Source: Deinandra increscens subsp. villosa (taxonomy: Eukaryota > Streptophyta > Magnoliopsida > Asterales > Asteraceae). From it: a stretch of DNA of 64,000 nucleotides. Location: positions 98,184,713 to 98,248,712 of the forward strand of contig JBCNJP010000017.1 in the NCBI GenBank assembly GCA_039602395.1, written 5' to 3'. The notes under the pieces were generated by a model that worked only from the letters and a program-made list of their open reading frames with translations, had not been told where the DNA came from and did no database searches. Below are positions 34,848-46,207 of this stretch, piece after piece (position 1 is the first letter of the stretch; each line of letters opens with the position of its first letter). A program made the translations under genes and the position numbers.

Positions 34848-37371
34848 TGTGACACCTCGTTCAAAAACAGGTCAAACCTCTCTCCTTTGACTTTTAATTT
34901 AAATATTCATATGATTTATTTATGTGACTAACTGATTTAGTTCGATGATTAACTGATAACATAATTTAGTCCCGCATTTGTATTGAAAACTTAAATCCAT
35001 AAATTGTGAGAATTTTCACATAATAAATATGGAATTTCAATAACAAGAAATTAGATATAAAAATTGGACTTTTTATATTTTATCCAAACACTGATATAAT
35101 ATGTTTCACCTTAAACGTTTTATGAGCATAAAATGCGATAAAAATCATTCCATTGTCAAGACTTAGCCAACCAAGCACCGATAACCCGTTCGGGCCCAGT
35201 TAGGCCCAATAAGCCCAAAATGAGTCAAACGAAACTGAAACCCATCCCGGTAACCTAACTCGACCAACCGAACATTCGAGCCAACCCGGAGGCCCGACCC
35301 ATGGCTCGATCGGCCTAGGTCGAACCCGGCCTTACCACCCCCTCGCGGCCCACATGAAAAACTCGGCCCACCTTCCCTCTCGGCCCAAACCAAAAACCAG
35401 GCTCATTCCTTTCCCGATTTCCATTTAGGCTTCGGCCCAATCTCCAAACCTTGTAATTTAATAAGGTTAGCCCACAAATTTTTATAAAATGAACCCACCT
35501 AAGTTTATAAAATTTGGCCCATCAACTTTTAGAAAATTTGCCACCTTGATAGTTTAATCCTACTAGAATTTAATTTATAAAAGTTATGATTTTTAAACAC
35601 CTCTAACCATTTGATATTTTATAAAAGCTCCACTTATTTAATAAAAGAAATGTTATAAAAATAGAGAATTTTTCTATAAAAAGACATTTGTAAAATGAAT
35701 ATGTTTTATAAAAGATTTTTATAAAAATAATCAAAATCCAAGCAATTGACTTTAATTATTTTTATAAACCTTTATTATTACTTTGATGAATCAAAGTAAT
35801 CGAAGCGTAGTAATAAAACCGGGACTCATACGGCGATATACGCGAAAACATAAATGTTTGAAATTTCAATCCAATTACTTATCATGTTTTATTAAAACAA
35901 TCCAAAAGTTTATAATAAATATTTTTTTATAATCTAAGCGTCGCCAATTAATGATTTTAGAACAACGCTTAAAAAAAATGAATATTTCATACAAATGAAA
36001 TATGAAACGATTTCGAGATATTAAATGATTAAATGTTGTGACTTAAAATGTATCTTTCAAATGACTCTAGTTTTAAAATAAAATGAACTATAAATAATTA
36101 TTCCTTGTCTAATAATTACTTACAAAAGCTTTAAGCTATGATTTAATTAAGGTTCACCAAGAAGCATTAATCATAATTATTTAAAAATAATTATAACTTG
36201 CATGATTAACAAATCAAACACATGATTATTTACTTAGAAATAATTATACAAACTTATGAAAATAATAATAAACATTATTATTTTAACTCGATGTTCAATA
36301 CTTGATTGAACTATTAGATGATTATTCTTTTATTATTTGAACATAAATATAAATCATCACAAAAGTATTTATTTAATAAATACTAACTAACGGGTTTTCA
36401 AACGAATACAAACGGGAAAGAAACATGAAGACTTGACCGATGTCACTTGGGTGACCTGTGTTACTCAATTGATTGTAGATCTTATGCAAATGTTTTATTA
36501 TTTAAATTAGGAGATTACTTGCTACCGCTACTTCACTGCTTATCCTCCCTACCTGCTGATCCAGTGAGTTTCACGGCCCCTTTTCTTTTGACTGTTTTAT
36601 ACTTTGGGGGAGAAATCATGAAATCTGATAAATGCTTTTTACTTAATATTATGGTTTATCTGTTAGCCGTATGATTGCTTGTTTTTTTATTGATTCCCCA
36701 ACTATGGTACATTATCATTATAAACGTTGTATAATTGTATCCCACCATTAATTGATTTCAATTAGTTCTGTACGAAACGATAGCTAGTGAATAGATCTAT
36801 TTGGGTTGATAACCCTGCCCTAGCTGGTAGCTCCAGTTCTGGCTCCGGATTTTCTTGGGGTACACGTCAGTTATTCTGCTATATTCAGCATCTCTCGGGT
36901 GAGATGCTATGGTGGGTAAACCGTTAGTATTTGAAATCAAGGTTCAGGCGAGTTCATACAACCACAACAGTAAACCGATGTAATATTTAAGTATACCGAA
37001 AACTGTTTTACCAACTTTAAACGTAGAGTCATAAACCTGTGAACCTCACCAACTTTATGTTGACCCTTTTAAACTCATGATTTCTTAGGTAATTGATGAA
37101 AATTATGGAAGACGTGCAAATGGGGCTTCATCATGCTATCGGACCTGCTTACGGAGTCGTAGTCCCAACTATCCCAATAAAATGTTTTATGCTTTTAATA
37201 TTAAATTAAGACTTTATGATTTCCGAATGTAAGACATTGTCGTTTCCACTACTCTTTCTGCTGCAATGAAATGACGAAATGTTTTATGAAGTTTTAAATT
37301 TATTTGTTCTATGTATCCGCGACTATGATTCCATCTCGCTCACACCCAAACCCGTTGACTGGGGTGTGAAA
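34848..37371 (+). repeat. 5' LTR (about 2.5 kb) of a Ty3/Gypsy retrotransposon
   Basis: It starts TGTGACACCTCG and ends near GGGGTGTGAAAGA, just before a Met-tRNA-type primer site. The TGTGACACC / GGTGTGA-type ends form the short inverted repeat of plant Gypsy LTRs of the chromovirus Tekay/Del kind, which often have 2-3 kb LTRs. The small open frames inside (35163-35393, 36447-36674) are not convincing genes. The matching 3' LTR is absent, so the element is truncated. Confidence 0.65.
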
Positions 37372-37373
37372 GA

Positions 37374-37387
37374 TTGGTATCAGAGCC
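37374..37387 (+). other. Primer-binding site of the Gypsy element
   Basis: TTGGTATCAGAGCC matches the 3' end complement of initiator Met-tRNA, the usual primer for these elements, and lies directly after the LTR. Confidence 0.85.
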
Positions 37388-37601
37388 ATGGTTATAGTGA
37401 ACCAGGATAAATAAACAAACAAAACAAAAACTGAACCTGGACTATAACCCACTCCGAAACGACCATTTGCATGCAAGACCGCATCTCCAATATGTTTATT
37501 TATGTTAATTTATACTTTACACATGCATTACCCTTTTACTTAAGTTGTTATACTATTATGTTGTTACTAACTCTGTTTCTTGTTGGAATATTATCGCAGA
37601 G

Positions 37602-38567
37602 ATGGCTTCTAGAGAAGTCATTTGCATTGCCGGCTATGATGGGGAACAGACTGTGGAGGAGTACACCCCTTTGCCTGAGGACTCTACACCCGAGGATTAC
37701 ACGCCTTCGCCTGTGGACTATGTACCATCTAGTCCTGAGCCCAAGGCAGCCACTGTGGGTACGATTCACCTATCCACCATCCCCTCCAACTTTCTGAGGC
37801 CACTTAGGCCCCTGACCTCCGATGACACACTAGACCACCCTACCCCCACCGCCACTGCTGGCGGTGTGGTCCCCGCTGGTGCTTCAAGCACCATCGACCC
37901 GTTTGTAGACCGCGAGCCGTCTGTAAAGACCTACGTCGCCGTTCCTAACGGCGGTAGGCGGGGATATACCCCGGGGCAGGCGTCTGGCCCATCCCGGAGT
38001 TGTGAGGCTGGAGACACCCCTGAGGAGCCTGCACCCAAGCGGCACTATGTGTTCAAGCTACCCCACTTAGCTTGGATACCGGACCAGGTGCAGACATGGC
38101 GGATCCTGGAGGAGTTCCCGAGCTGTAATGCACAGGGCATGTCATCTCTCCCCGATCCCTCCCGCCGTGTCCCATTGGGTATCTCACCCTTCACTGGGGA
38201 GCCTATACCCGACACAGTACCACTCCTGATAGCCCGTCTGAGACGCATTGAGACAGAACTTGGAGAGCTTGATGTGGAGGTCTCCCAGCTCCCGACTACT
38301 GATGAGGTTAGGATCCTTAGGGATCGGATAGCCGGATTGGTGGGACGCATGGGTGCTACTGATGACGCCATGAGGACCCTTCATGCTCATATGACCGGGG
38401 TTAGCATGGCCACCACCGATCTGCTTCTCTCTCATGAAAACTTGCAAAGAAGGGTCGCCACACTGGAGTTCATATCTAGACGACTCCTATCCTTCCTTGT
38501 TCCCATGCCCCAGGTCTCGACCTCCCTGATCATGCCCCCAGGTCCCCCACCACCTCCACCCTTCTAG
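37602..38567 (+). pseudogene. Gypsy gag-proximal ORF (proline-rich N-terminal Gag-type protein)
   Basis: From MASREVICIAGYDGEQ the frame is open for 322 codons. Parts are a Pro/Thr-rich acidic leader (EEYTPLPEDSTPEDYTP), a segment YVFKLPHLAWIPDQVQTWRI, and a predicted coiled coil (LIARLRRIETELGELDVEVS), ending in a run of prolines and Phe. It lies between the primer site and the Gag core, as expected for the N-terminal part of Gag in large plant Gypsy elements. No enzymatic motif is visible. It may be a separate ORF or Gag split by a stop at 38565-38567. The element is broken downstream. Confidence 0.6.
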
Positions 38568-39035
38568 GTAGATTTGACCTAGTCTTTTGGACCGCCATTT
38601 TATAGATGAAACATGTTATTGTCTTTTGATTATGATGTATTACCGGGACTGCGAGCCCAGGATGAAAACTTGTTCTCTTTTGGTATGTTTTATTTGTAAT
38701 GTGGTGGAAAACAATGGGTTGATGTATGTTATGATTAATATTATCTCTTTTATGGTTATGTAAGTTGCTATTATCATGTTATGGTTGTTTTATTTCTATC
38801 ATTTTTACCGCTATGGCACGTTATGTTACCTCCTCCTTTCTATCTAATATTTCTTGGTTGCATTTACACGTAATATGTTATGGCAATTGATGTATGTCAT
38901 GGCAGTTATTCTCGAGCATGAAATAACCCCATTTACATATTATCTAAAATTTTCTTTATGTTGACAATTGTAACTTAAAGCGAAATCAGGCCACCACGAC
39001 GTCGAACCCCCAGGAAACCTTCACCTCCTCCTGCT
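38568..39035 (+). other. Non-coding linker between the two gag ORFs
   Basis: AT-rich and without an open frame until RPPRRRTPRKPSPPPAMTAA appears at about 38990, just ahead of the Gag core. Confidence 0.4.
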
Positions 39036-40040
39036 ATGACCGCTGCTGAAATCGAGGAGATGATTGATCATTGCTTCGCTGAAACTGTAGTCGCTGCTGA
39101 AACCCAACGTCAAAATGACGATGGGGCGCGTGGTAAGAACGAATTGAGCGATGTTAGAAAACCTTAGACTACAATTACAAATTATATTCAAAAGTTTCGA
39201 CCTAACAAATGCAGGCCCTCGTGAATGTTCATATAAAGACTTTATGAATTGCAAAACCTCGAATTTCAAGGGTTCTGAAGGCGCTGCTGGTTTAGTTCGC
39301 TGGTTTGAGAAAATGGAGTCCGTCTTCCGCATAAGTAACTGCCCTGAGCAGTACATGGTTAAATATTCCACATGCGCACTTACTGATAGTGCACTGACTT
39401 GGTGGAATTCCCATGCTGATGCTATAGGAAATGATTTGGCCTATGCTATGACATGGGACGAACTCAAACAAATGCTTCACGATGAGTATTGTCCTAAAGA
39501 AGAACTTCAGAAACTTGAAGCTGAGTTCTGGAACCTATCCATGAATGGAGCCGATGTTGTTGGCTATACCAAAAGGTTCCGTGAGCTCGCTCACCTCTGT
39601 CCATCCATGATCACTCCACTGTATAAGAAATTGAACGGTACATCTGGGGACTTGCACCACATATCCAGGGGAATGTCCTTTCCTTGAACCCTTAGACTTT
39701 TCAGGATGCTGTGTGTCTAGCACACAACCTTGTTTACCAAGCTAATCGTCAAGGTGTGAACCTTGGCAAGAAATAGTCTGAGAGCAAATCCCCTGAGGCA
39801 AGTACCACTCCCTCTGCAAGCAAGAAGCCTGACAACAAGCGGAAGCGAGGATTTTGGAAGAATCGTGAAGAGAAGACCCCTGCTAAGGAAGCCGGACCAG
39901 TGAAAGTCTATGCTGCTACAACCCCTATGCACGCTGTCCAAAAAACCGGATATACCGGTGGTGCACCCCTGTGCAACAAATGCAACCTCCACTACACCCT
40001 TGATTGTAGAAACGTCTACTGCAATATTTGCAAGACTGTT
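39036..40040 (+). pseudogene. Ty3/Gypsy Gag core (Retrotrans_gag) with frameshifts, truncated
   Basis: It begins MTAAEIEEMIDHCFAETVVA, changes frame near 39150, then reads CSYKDFMNCKTSNFKGSEGA and ALTWWNSHADAIGNDLAYAM. It continues with the capsid-like TWDELKQMLHDEYCPKEELQ and VVGYTKRFRELAHLCPS. A further frame change near 39620 is followed by AHNLVYQANRQGVNLGKK, a stop, then a basic linker. The last part is a partial zinc knuckle, CNKCNLHYTLDCRNVYCNIC. The frame stops there because another element begins at 40042. Protease, reverse transcriptase and integrase are missing. Confidence 0.8.
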
Positions 40041-40041
40041 A

Positions 40042-41690
40042 TGTTGCAAAACACATAGGTTTTTACGTTTTTGGGTCATTTTGTGAGTCTTTTGAGTCAT
40101 TTTCCATATGTTTCTAGTTTTTTATGAGTATTAGCGTCTTAGGTTATGTTTTACGTTTATTTTGTAGTTTTGGTGCAGATCTTGGAGAAAACAAGCAAAG
40201 GAGAAGAATTAAAGATCAAAGAGAAGAAAATTGCTGAAAAGAGACCACTAGGCGTATCGCCTATTGCATATGAAGTTCCAGGCGATACGCGCGCCTCAAG
40301 AAAGTCAAAGGCGGTGGAAATTTTGTTGACCCGACTAATCTGTCGCGTAGCGGCTCTAGGCGTATCGCCTGCTACACAAGTGTCCTCCAAGCGATACGCT
40401 TGGAGGGTAAAAATCCAGGAAACCCTAATTTTTCAATTATAAATACAACGTGAGGGTTCTAGTCGAATAGCTTCATTCTGCCGTAACTCAGAGCCCTTGG
40501 AGACGATTCTGAAGTTGCTGATCGAGGAGGAAGCCATAGGAGAGCTTGGAATCAATCATTCGACACCGATTTCGGGTTTCGGGTTCTTATTCGATCTTGA
40601 TTTTCGTTTTTGTTATTAGACCAGATCATGTTCTTGACTGAAATTACTGTTCTTACTATGATCTCAGACATGTCAATTATTTTTGGCTAATTCTATTGTA
40701 CCATCTAGACCGTTTTGATGACTAGTTGATGTTTTTCGACTTTTCTTGATTATGACAATTGCTTGATGTGTTGATAATATATTGCAATTCCTTTAAATTT
40801 ATGTGATTGTTGCATTTGCGTATTCCAATTAGGGTTTTGATTGTTAATTGGTGTTTGTGTTACCTAAGAATGTCTTTTGGGTTGGGTAATGCATCTAAAG
40901 GTGTTAGCTTTAGGGTTTTCATCTAAGGAATAGTTTGGGAGACGTCCCGAACTAGAACATTGATTGATAATTAGTATCTTGATTGTTATATTCTACCTCG
41001 TTTAGAACTTAAAAGGGGATAAACTTGTCAAGTAGTTGAGTTGGTTAATTGTCTAGATCAGGATTGTCTCAAAAGGAAGTCCCCTAGATTAGTTAGTTAA
41101 TTTGCTAGTTGTGACCTTCATAGTAGTTAAAGGTAGCTCTTTTTACCTTAAGGTGCCTTAGATTAATTTCGCGGGTGGTTAGGGTAAATGAATTTGGATA
41201 TACTCAAAAGGTGAACCAACTAATTGAGCGGTAGATATATCGGTTAGGATGTACTCAAAAGGTGAACTAACAAATCAGTGAGCGTTTTCCAACCATTAGG
41301 ATTCTTGTCAGTTACGTCCGGAGAGGATTTCGGGGGCTCATAGGTTTTCTATAGGTTGCATCTTTAGATCCTGATTTAGTCATAATTGTCATAGTCAAGG
41401 GAAGTCGTTAGCATTAACTAGGATTCTAGGTCTAGGTGGTATTTTGCATCATATCTGGTTTTCGTCTCTAGGTTTTGAGCTGTTGGTTTGATTTCCATTT
41501 TTAGTCATTTCTATTTTCAGCAGTTTCTATTTTTAGTAAGTTTTGATAATTTAGTTAAGTTTAGCTTAGTTAATTTTAGTTAATTTAATTAGTTAATTAC
41601 TTCTTCAAATCAAAAACCAAATTTCACCAATTAATCAGTAATTTATTTTTTCTTAGTTAATTTTGTCTTTTTATCAAATGAACTGAGCGA
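40042..41690 (+). repeat. LTR fragment of a second Gypsy-like element truncating the first
   Basis: TGTTGCAAAACACATAGG begins exactly where the Gag frame of the previous element breaks off, which suggests insertion. At 40436-40445 TTATAAATAC is a good TATA box. Upstream of it GCGTATCGCC and GGCGATACGC words recur five or so times between 40250 and 40405. Downstream, 40.5-41.6 kb is leader-like with no ORF. No primer site was found before the next element takes over at about 41690, so only a partial or solo LTR is supported. Confidence 0.45.
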
Positions 41691-41972
41691 ATGAGACCGC
41701 CAGAAATGAAGAATTTTAACTGCTGAATGAGCAAAGAATGACAGCCGGATGAACCTATAAACTCATTCGATGACATATTTTTTTTTATCAAAACTCACTG
41801 ATTTCTTTGAATTTTAAGAAAATAGCTTCAGCAAAAGCGATGTAAATCATATTTAGCACAAACTAATTGGATTAGATTTTGAAAATTTTGACTTTTGAAA
41901 ACTGAAATTTTGAAAAATGCTCCAAACTTGAAACTTTTCACTGAACACAGCAACCAATTGCTCTGATACCAA

Positions 41973-42285
41973 TTGTAATTGACTGGTGATGACCATGTTC
42001 GGTGTTTCAAGTGTGGAGCATAACAAAATCAGTAAATATAAGCTGAGATTTATTTCACTGAATGAGTAGGACACACAACACTCTCACCGAATGAACACTC
42101 AACTGCCAAAAGTTATAGATGCGACGAATGAGCTTCCTATTTATAGGAAAACGGCCACCGAATGAGATGCCCACAGAATGACTCATTCGGTGGTCATTCG
42201 CCACTTATTCGGCGGCTCTCAATTCACCACTTACAAAGTACATCCATTCACTCCGTTCACTCTAGAAACTATTACATTAAGACTC
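41973..42285 (-). repeat. LTR of the 42 kb minus-strand element
   Basis: It starts (plus strand) TGTAATTGACTGG. A minus-strand TATA box, CCTATAAATAGG, lies at about 42136-42147. The region beyond it (upstream in the minus sense) is full of CATTCG/CGAATG words. The right border is approximate, judged from alignment by eye with the 62 kb LTR. Confidence 0.5.
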
Positions 42286-43047
42286 GATAGATCATATGAC
42301 ACATAACTCAAGTACTTAAAAAAATTCCCTTGTTGACCGAATTTCAGACATGTAGGACACAGTTCGTAATCTTGTACAATTACCACAACCAATAAAGTTC
42401 CCCCTAACTTCATGCACATCCATGGTAATAGGCATATGATATTGTTTCACTTTTATTAGTCATCCCGGTAATCGTAAAGACATCAACGAACATCACTACA
42501 TTGGTATAAATAGAAATCCTCCATCTTCCTGAAACATAATGTACGCTGATCTTCATGAAAACCAGCATGACCAAAATCTTTAGTCACAGAAATTCCCTCA
42601 GCGTTAAGTCTCTCTTAATGTATTATTCTGGGAAACGCACATTTCATCAAATTATGACTCAAGAAAGTATTAGGCATATGACAGAGAGATCCAATCCATA
42701 ACCTAAAACTTTGAACGCACCACTTCGCACGAACATTAGAATACACCACATCTTCACGAAGATCAGAAAATTACCGTCACTCAATACCTTGAATTGCTTG
42801 CTTTCCCGTTGAATATTCACTTTTTCGAACATAAGATTTTAGGTTTTAGGGCCCTCATTTCCCCCTATACAAGTGAACTATTCAATCTTCTTGACCGATT
42901 TTACTAGTATCGGAATCTTGGAAATTGTTTCGTATGCCTCCGAAACAGTAAACAAAGCATCCAAGATCTGAATCTTATTCAATTGACAGCAAAATTGTCA
43001 AGGAACCAACAATTTATAATCTTTAATAATGTAAAAAAGTAATTCTT

Positions 43048-43206
43048 CGATATCCATAACCATGTCATTATCGTCTTTAATTTCATCAATGCTAGAGGAT
43101 ATGGTGGGTTACCCGGAGGTGGGTGGCTGAGAGGACCGTCCACAATAGCTAAGAATTCATCCGTATCCATAACCATGTCATCATCGTCTTCAATTTCATC
43201 AATGCC
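43048..43206. repeat. Direct repeat of an acidic-coding segment
   Basis: ATATCCATAACCATGTCATT at 43050 recurs with few changes near 43168, and each copy continues into CGTC...AATTTCATCAATGC. On the minus strand both encode acidic runs (GIDEIEDDDDMVMDTDEF). The unit spacing is about 113 bp. I cannot assign a protein. Confidence 0.5.
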
Positions 43207-43299
43207 AATTAGGTTAATTTGATGATCGTAAGGTGGACCATGAAACTATTGACCCATGATACTCGCGAAACCATTGTCTTGAGGTGGTACCGATTCATT

Positions 43300-45046
43300 A
43301 ACCCGTAGGTTTTTTAGTATGTTATCCGGTAACATGGATTCGACCAATACTGGTATATATAGGCTATATTTCCAGTGGCTATATTTTTCAACTATATAAG
43401 TCATACGTTTCAACATTTTCCTTCATCTCTCACAACTTTCATCTCACAAAAAAAAATAATGACTTCCAACAACAGACGTTCATGATTGGTACGTTTAATA
43501 AATTATTACTAGGAAGGCTTAATTGTCGATGATGTATACTCATAAAATCCGGTTATTTCACCCTTAAAATTTTTCATTACGGTCATTTCACAGCAACACC
43601 AAGGAGGAGATACGAGAACGGTCCATGTACTCTCGTTGACTACCTGATGTCGATGAGTTCAGATTTTTTGATATGACATTAATCATGACATATATGGGGT
43701 ATGAAAATATAACAACATGTGGTTTTACTGTTAGACTCCCAGTAGTGATCTTGACATGGGGTTGCATCCATTAAAAAAACGATGAAGACGCCCGTTGGCT
43801 AGCCTCTTTCAGTAATACAAACAATAGCAAGAGTATATGTTTGTACGTTGTGCGCACTGAGTTAGGCGCTAGCACCGACGAAGACTTGCCCAGGAACCGT
43901 CTAAACCGTTCACGTGAAGACTTTGCAGCTAGACGAATGTTGTTTTGCGAGTTTAAAAACCGGTATAGATGAGACTCTTAGTAAAATTGAATCCTCTTTA
44001 AGTCTATTATTTTAAGTTTATACTCTTTCAAATTACGTTTTGAATTTTCAAATTTATTTTTTATCTTCTTACAACGTCAACTTTATTATCGGGTATTGTA
44101 AATAAATTTAAAAATATTTATAAAAAATAAATTAAAAAATACTTAACAAAGTAAAAAATTAAAATTCTAAAAAAATCTATACGTGTCGTTTGAGCACATA
44201 CGGCTCAGAAAAACAGTGAATTGATGGGTTACAAATTCTCGACTTTTGAAAAATTCTAGTGGGCCGTTTGGGCCTATATGACCGTTTAGGGTTTGTGTGT
44301 ATTTCAAATCCCCTTGTGTGTATATCTGGGGCCCTATAAATAATAAGATTCCTTCCAATTATATCGAGTCATGTGATTATTATATATTTCTTTAAATTAT
44401 TTTCTATTCTTTCAAATTGTTTTTCTTTTTTGTAACTTGCTCCATTTACGTTTTGTCATGTGACAAGATCTATTAGTTTTTTTTTTTAAATTGTGGTTTT
44501 TAGATTGTTTTTCAATTTTCTAAAACATTTCTTTGGTTTAGTTTTAGTTTCCCCTCTTGATTCCATTTGATGTTTGTAAAAATGTAATGAAATATCGCGC
44601 AATTCATAGCATGCCACGTGAGAAGTTGTGATTATGTTTTTTCAAATTGTGGTTTTTTTTTTCATCTGTGTTTTATAAATTGTGTTTTTTAGTTCTTTTT
44701 AAATCTCTTTAAAGCATTTCTTCGGTTTTAGTTAATTTGTTTTCTCACGAGGGATTCTTTTTATATTTGTACTAAATGCAATAAAACATCACGGTTGTAT
44801 AAAACAGACACGCAACAACACTTGAGCCACATATCCTAGTTAAGAAAAAAAAGGTTAGTCGTATTCAACACACGTCTTTTATTTTTATAAATTATCAATA
44901 ACATGAAAAACAATACAATTCCAAAGAACTTTTGTCGAGGTGAATAAATTGTGCTAATTCAAAAAAAATGTTGGCGACAATGACATACACTTGTTTCTTA
45001 AAGTGGGTTTTATTCAAAATTCAATTATCTTCTTGCTGATTGTCAC
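43300..45046. other. AT-rich sequence without recognised gene
   Basis: No domain, structural RNA or element border was identified in about 1.7 kb. The stretch at 44540-44770 contains two similar phrases (ATTGTGGTTTTTAGATTG and TTGTGTTTTTTAGTTC), suggesting an old duplication. Confidence 0.35.
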
Positions 45047-45049
45047 CAT

Positions 45050-45165
45050 CTATTCCCACGCTCCACCATCATCTTCTTCTAAATCGTCATGGTCCTTCTT
45101 CACCTTTTCATGAATCATCTTTTTACGCCAGAAAGACTTCATCTATTTGTTCGGCTTCCACTTGC
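45050..45165 (-). pseudogene. Possible C-terminal exon remnant
   Basis: On the minus strand an acceptor-like TTTTGTAATAG precedes KWKPNK and, after a stop, MKSFWRKKMIHEKVKKDHDD then LEEDDGGAWE and a TAG. The lysine-rich plus acidic tail resembles the end of a nuclear or ribosomal protein. The in-frame stop and lack of other exons make it a remnant at best, and the family is unknown. Confidence 0.2.
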
Positions 45166-45337
45166 CTATTACAAAAGAAGAAATTGATCCCAAACGACAT
45201 CTTGTTGTAGTTGTGGATTAAGTAGTATGCAATGCATCACAACTAAAAATTTGAAGGTTTAAACATTATAAGTTATAAGATGGTGATTTAAACATTATAA
45301 GAAGAAATTGAGATTCTCCTCTTTCCCCGCTCAACCA

Positions 45338-45346
45338 TTTATTTAT
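45338..45346. repeat. Target-site duplication of the second MULE, left
   Basis: TTTATTTAT here matches 45950-45958, a 9 bp direct duplication. Confidence 0.85.
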
Positions 45347-45949
45347 GGGAAAAAGACCAAACTAGCCACTTTGACCACACTTGTCCCCAAAATGACATTT
45401 GACTTTTTTCTCCTTAAAATAGCCATTGATACCATAGAGCTTCTAGACGACCGTGGAGGTTTTCGAGGCGACCCTATATTTTTTTTTAATTCGAGACGAC
45501 CATGGAGGTTCTCGAGACGACCGTGGAGGTTCTCGAGACGACCGTGGAGGTTCTCGAGACGACCGTGGAGGTTCTCGAGACGACCGTAAAGGTTCTCGAG
45601 ACGACCGTAGAGGTTCTCGAGACGACCGTAGAGGTTCTCGAGACGACCGTAAAGGTTCTCGAGACGACCGTAGAGGTTCTCGAGACGACCGTAGAGGTTC
45701 TCGAGACGACCGTGGAGGATCTCGAGACGACCGTGGAGGATCTCGAGACGACCATGGTTGTCAGAAAAAGACAGTCGTGGTCAGAAATATGGTGACGTGG
45801 CACATCCTGATTGGCTCAGAAGCCACGGTCGTGCGATCCTAGTCTATGGTCGCCGACGACTCTTGGTGGGGGCTATTTTGAGTCAAACTTTATCAAGTGG
45901 CTATTTTGAGAACAATTATGGTTAAAATGGCTAGTTTGGTCTTTTTCCC
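45347..45949. mobile_element. Small Mutator-like element with an internal 21 bp minisatellite
   Basis: The left end reads GGGAAAAAGACCAAACTAGC. The right end, reverse complemented, begins identically, and similarity continues (CCATTTTAACCA, CTCAAAATAGCC). The TIR is about 30 bp near-perfect and extends imperfectly to about 80 bp. A 9 bp duplication flanks it. Size 603 bp, no transposase. The interior is a 21 bp array. Superfamily assignment rests on TIR and duplication length. Confidence 0.8.
45490..45756. repeat. 21 bp minisatellite (CTCGAGACGACC units)
   Basis: About 13 units of 21 bp, each containing TCTCGAGACGACCGTGGAGG with variants such as GTAGAGG and GTAAAGG. Each unit includes the palindrome TCTCGAGA. 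All frames stay open on both strands because 21 is a multiple of 3, giving GGSRDDR- or EVLETTV-type repeats that should not be read as proteins. Confidence 0.92.
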
Positions 45950-45958
45950 TTTATTTAT
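45950..45958. repeat. Target-site duplication of the second MULE, right
   Basis: Second TTTATTTAT; see 45338-45346. Confidence 0.85.
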
Positions 45959-46207
45959 TGTGTTAAATGCAATCATGAAAATAGAGTCTTATTGTGGAGT
46001 GATATTTGCGGTACGGTACTAGTGGCGGAAAGAGGTTTTCCCAAGTGATAGTAGTTACATCGTCAAATCGTCAATCTAATCCCGCTTGATCTTTTTCCAC
46101 TTCATCCATCCTTAAATACTATGGTTTTTCACATCATATTTTTAGGCCTTTCTTTTTCTATACAATAAGTCTCTATTTGCTCGTTTTGACATTCTCTATA
46201 TTTAATA

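Larger units (their letters stand above)
41690..43300 (-). mobile_element. Minus-strand LTR element in internal-LTR-internal arrangement
   Basis: A primer-site complement (GCTCTGATACCAATTG, 41959-41974) lies directly left of an LTR that starts TGTAATTGACTGG. To the right of that LTR, the sequence (42290-42800) is homologous to the polypurine-side interior of the element at 62.25-62.85 kb; examples are CTTGTACAAT...CAC, CTTCATGCACATCC and GAAAACCAGCATGACC. The single LTR is therefore flanked by the 5' interior on one side and the 3' interior on the other, as in tandem elements that share an LTR. No coding domain is intact. Confidence 0.5.

Noticed and set aside
45308..45842. Proteins of GGSRDDR or EVLETTV repeats
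   Set aside because: They arise because the 21 bp unit keeps every frame open. There is no unique sequence or start context, and they lie inside a small MULE.
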